This document shows, one piece after another, positions 61,967 to 64,000 of a stretch of 64,000 nt of DNA. Under the pieces are notes generated by a model. The model had not been told where the DNA came from. It did no database searches and saw nothing but the letters and a program-made list of their open reading frames with translations. The stretch is taken from assembly GCF_000621845.1 (NCBI RefSeq), contig NZ_JHXF01000017.1, forward strand, positions 19,441 through 83,440, given 5' to 3'. Within the stretch, counting starts at the first letter, position 1, and every line of letters starts with the position of its first letter. The DNA comes from Ruminococcus flavefaciens MA2007. GTDB lineage: Bacteria > Bacillota > Clostridia > Oscillospirales > Ruminococcaceae. Both the position numbers and the translations under genes were made by a program.

Positions 61967-62110
61967 TTAGTTCTTTTTCATGAATTCTTCCAATGACATT
62001 GGATTTTCTTTTGTAGTCGATACATATGCGTAGTACGAAAGAATATTGGAAGCGTCAACTGCATTTATGTTTCCATCATGGTCTACATCTGCTGCAAGCT
62101 TCTGTGCAGC
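61967..62110 (-). pseudogene. In-frame half dockerin downstream of the anti-sigma stop
   Basis: Reading on through the TAA at 62111-62113 of the anti-sigma gene gives 47 more codons: LAADVDHDGNINAVDASNIL, then SYYAYVSTTKENPMSLEEF, then a stop. This is the second calcium-binding repeat of a dockerin plus its usual tail, very like the end of the protein at 16800-17825. The first repeat is absent. It is either a decayed dockerin or a readthrough extension. Confidence 0.75.
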
Positions 62111-63184
62111 TTATTCGATAGATGTAGAATTAGTCTCAGTTGTTGTGGAATTATCTTGGTATTCATATTCAACATCCTTCTGCTCAATTCTCCAATTCTG
62201 AGCATCTTCATCGAATACTATTTTAAATGTTACTTCACCATGTGTTTCTTCAAATATTGCATTTGGTGTGTTATTAAATTTCCTTTTAAGCGTGAAAGAG
62301 TTTTCGGTCACATCAGTTACGTCTATCTGATCGTCTGACCAGTGATTATCTAAAATATATTCATTATTGAGACCTTTCTGATATAATTCGCCCTCATACT
62401 CGATAAATGTATATGCAAGATCTATTTTTCCGTCAGCCGGAAGAGTATCTGATGTAAATGAAGGTCCGAATAATTCATAGTTATTTGTGTACTCAGCATT
62501 TACAGAATAGAATGGATCATAATTTTTACCATAATAAGTATTGTATAGCTCCTTCAGACCATCCATAGTTTTTTCGGCAAGTCTTTCATCAATAGTTTTA
62601 TAATATACCACATCAATATCAGTTGTCCAACCGTCATACTGCATGGTGTATTTAAGCTCTATACCCTTATTTGCATAATCCGCTCTTGTACGTGCTGCAA
62701 TATCAAAGAAGCACTCATAATCCCAATAATTATCAGTAAGCTTATGTGCTACTTCTTCAGGAGTTAAATGCTTTGCCTCAGTTACTGTGGTAGTTGTCTC
62801 AACAACTGATGTAGTTGTGGTAACATTTGTTGTTACAGAAGATGTAGTAGTAACTTCTGTCTCTGATGATGAGCTTACAGCCGGAACCGGATTCTTCATA
62901 TTGCGGAGCAGATATCCTCCGCCACCGATGCCACCTGCGATTATAGCAAATGTCGCTGCCATACTTGCAAATTTTATCCATCTTGGACGATTGTATCTTT
63001 CCACACCATATACGCTGTTATTGTTTCCCTCATCAGTATAATTTGATATATTCATTTTTTCCTTAGTCATATTAAACATCCTCTCTCTGGCTGAATCTGA
63101 CAGCGAAGGATACTCTTTTGCAATTCTGTTTGCAGTTTCAAGATCAATGTCGAATTCATTGAACATTTCATCGTTCTTTTTCAT
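62111..63184 (-). CDS. Anti-sigma-like membrane protein
   Basis: The 357-residue protein has a cytoplasmic N-terminus of about 70 residues (LSDSARERMFNMTKEKMNIS), a membrane helix at about 71-93 (IKFASMAATFAIIAGGIGGG), a Thr/Ser/Val linker (about 105-135), and an extracellular domain of about 200 residues that I do not recognise (YTFIEYEGELYQKGLNNEYI). The gene lies 12 nt after an ECF sigma gene, so it is presumably its anti-sigma factor. It ends just before an in-frame half dockerin. GAGGAACATG supplies a weak ribosome site. Confidence 0.8.
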   Translation of the reverse strand: MKKNDEMFNEFDIDLETANRIAKEYPSLSDSARERMFNMTKEKMNISNYTDEGNNNSVYGVERYNRPRWIKFASMAATFAIIAGGIGGGGYLLRNMKNPVPAVSSSSETEVTTTSSVTTNVTTTTSVVETTTTVTEAKHLTPEEVAHKLTDNYWDYECFFDIAARTRADYANKGIELKYTMQYDGWTTDIDVVYYKTIDERLAEKTMDGLKELYNTYYGKNYDPFYSVNAEYTNNYELFGPSFTSDTLPADGKIDLAYTFIEYEGELYQKGLNNEYILDNHWSDDQIDVTDVTENSFTLKRKFNNTPNAIFEETHGEVTFKIVFDEDAQNWRIEQKDVEYEYQDNSTTTETNSTSIE

Positions 63185-63196
63185 ACATGTTCCTCC

Positions 63197-63763
63197 TCAA
63201 TAATTTATGCCGACTTCACAAAGCATCGTTTTCAGCTTTTGTCTTGCACGAACGCTTCGTTTCTGTACAGCGGCTGCTGTCATTGAAATTGCTTTCCCTA
63301 TTTCAGCTACTGTCATATTGTAGTAGTACTGCTTTATTATGATCGTCGTGTCAGGTTCACCTAATTCTTTTATTTTATTAAGTAAGATGGAATTACGTTC
63401 TGACATCTCAGTAGATTCTATTATGTTTTCTCCGGACGATATTTCTATGAATCCTTCATCATCGGTTGATATGGTTCTATCAGCTTTTACACTAAGTTTT
63501 CTGTACATATCTATTGCTTTGCGTTTGGCGATAACTCCGATAAATCCTTTCAGGTCGCCATCGCGCTCACCAATATAATTTATCCTTTTGAATACCTCAG
63601 TAAAAACATCACTCACACATTCCTCTATATCTTCCGTAGTACCGCAGTTTTTTAGTTTAGTTGCAGCTATTACGTATACATAATTGCAGTATTCATCAAA
63701 AACTACTCTCATGCACTCTTCCGGAGATCGTTCCATGTATTTCTTGAACTCCTGATCTGTCAT
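63197..63763 (-). CDS. ECF-type RNA polymerase sigma factor
   Basis: The 188-residue sigma factor has region 2 (VYVIAATKLKNCGTTEDIEECVSDVF, then GDLKGFIGVIAKRKAIDMYRKL) and region 4 (TTIIIKQYYYNMTVAEIGKAISMTAAAVQKRSVRARQKLK). It is preceded by GGAGGAATACAT. Together with the following membrane gene it forms a second sigma/anti-sigma module, of the same plan as 44178-47031 but only distantly similar in sequence. Confidence 0.92.
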   Translation of the reverse strand: MTDQEFKKYMERSPEECMRVVFDEYCNYVYVIAATKLKNCGTTEDIEECVSDVFTEVFKRINYIGERDGDLKGFIGVIAKRKAIDMYRKLSVKADRTISTDDEGFIEISSGENIIESTEMSERNSILLNKIKELGEPDTTIIIKQYYYNMTVAEIGKAISMTAAAVQKRSVRARQKLKTMLCEVGINY

Positions 63764-63798
63764 ATGTATTCCTCCTATTCAGTTCAGCGATCGCTTTC

Positions 63799-63827
63799 AT
63801 TATATACACTCGTACTTGTGATATCAA
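63799..63827 (-). promoter_or_regulatory. Promoter of the second sigma operon
   Basis: On the minus strand TTGATA (63827-63822) and TATAAT (63804-63799) are 17 nt apart, 36 nt before the start. Confidence 0.8.
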
Positions 63828-63932
63828 GTAGGACATTTTTTCTAAAAAAATATTTTATCACATTTTTGGGGGACTTTCAATGTTTTGAAAAGAAAAAAAG
63901 CATTTAAATAATCACAAATGTATTTTTTCAAA

Positions 63933-63955
63933 GAAAGGACGGCGTAAAGCCGTCC
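63933..63955 (-). terminator. Terminator of a gene beyond the right edge
   Basis: GGACGGC-GTAAA-GCCGTCC is followed on the minus strand by TTTCTTTG. It is identical in its 19 stem-loop bases to 58400-58418. The stretch 63956-64000 shows no gene in the window. Confidence 0.75.
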
Positions 63956-64000
63956 TAATAATTTTTATTTCATTGAAGCTTGTCTCCATAATGGCGCAGG

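Overview
The window looks like chromosome of a fibre-degrading Ruminococcus or a close Oscillospiraceae relative. The evidence is dockerin domains, very long poly-threonine linkers in secreted proteins, a GH3 glucosidase lipoprotein, two CotH-kinase proteins, strong AGGAGG ribosome sites and sigma-A promoters of the form TTGACA-17-TATAAT. The genus is an inference from these traits; no rRNA or tRNA gene was found. No intact mobile element and no CRISPR array was seen.

Layout. 0-2.2 kb: two DUF2975 membrane proteins with an HTH regulator, then a receiver/degenerate-GGDEF protein. 2.6-9 kb: a lipoprotein, an HPr-like protein, the tRNA methylthiotransferase mtaB and a 1234-residue purL. 9.7-13.5 kb: glgA, a DUF1963 protein, a HAD phosphatase and a small orphan. 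13.8-16.6 kb: trkA-trkH potassium uptake. 16.8-20.7 kb: two secreted LRR/poly-Thr/dockerin proteins. 20.9-25.5 kb: rpsL, rpsG, fusA, tuf. 25.6-27.3 kb: an ABC-2 exporter. 27.5-29.5 kb: a zinc-ribbon PASTA pseudokinase. 29.9-35.7 kb (minus strand): a probable operon of a small membrane protein, a D-2-hydroxyacid dehydrogenase, proB, proA and a coiled-coil membrane protein. 36-39.6 kb: a PhoB/PhoR-type pair translationally coupled to a rhodanese-TtcA fusion. 39.8-43.9 kb: a SASP-like gene and an accessory cluster (P-loop kinase, methyltransferase, SMI1/KNR4, DUF2262, SAP/DUF6434, AAA ATPase). 44.2-47 kb: ECF sigma factor plus an anti-sigma/dockerin fusion. 47.4-48.9 kb: small Spo0A-related and HTH genes. 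49.5-55.9 kb: two CotH-kinase genes flanking DUF4003 and CPBP genes. 55.9-63.8 kb (minus strand): IS256/SRAP debris, a caspase/legumain-like peptidase with three PLAT domains, a DUF6273 lipoprotein coupled to a GH3 enzyme, and a second sigma/anti-sigma pair.

How the parts relate. Housekeeping operons (translation, purine, proline, K+ uptake, glycogen) alternate with accessory genes facing the cell surface. The most unusual theme is two separate ECF-sigma/transmembrane anti-sigma modules, each with a dockerin at or next to the anti-sigma C-terminus: fused in frame at 44.7-47.0 kb, and cut off by one in-frame stop at 62.1 kb. This suggests sigma regulation tied to dockerin-cohesin surface assembly. 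The second candidate is the caspase/PLAT gene, which has no signal peptide. Three near-identical 12-bp palindromes lie exactly 21 bp apart just upstream of its predicted -35 box.

Intergenic DNA between 1.2 and 30 kb is rich in short GC-rich palindromic repeats (GTAGGGG...CCCCTAC) and a composite element that is tandemly duplicated with an exact 120-nt period at 9.1-9.34 kb. The region after about 36 kb largely lacks them.
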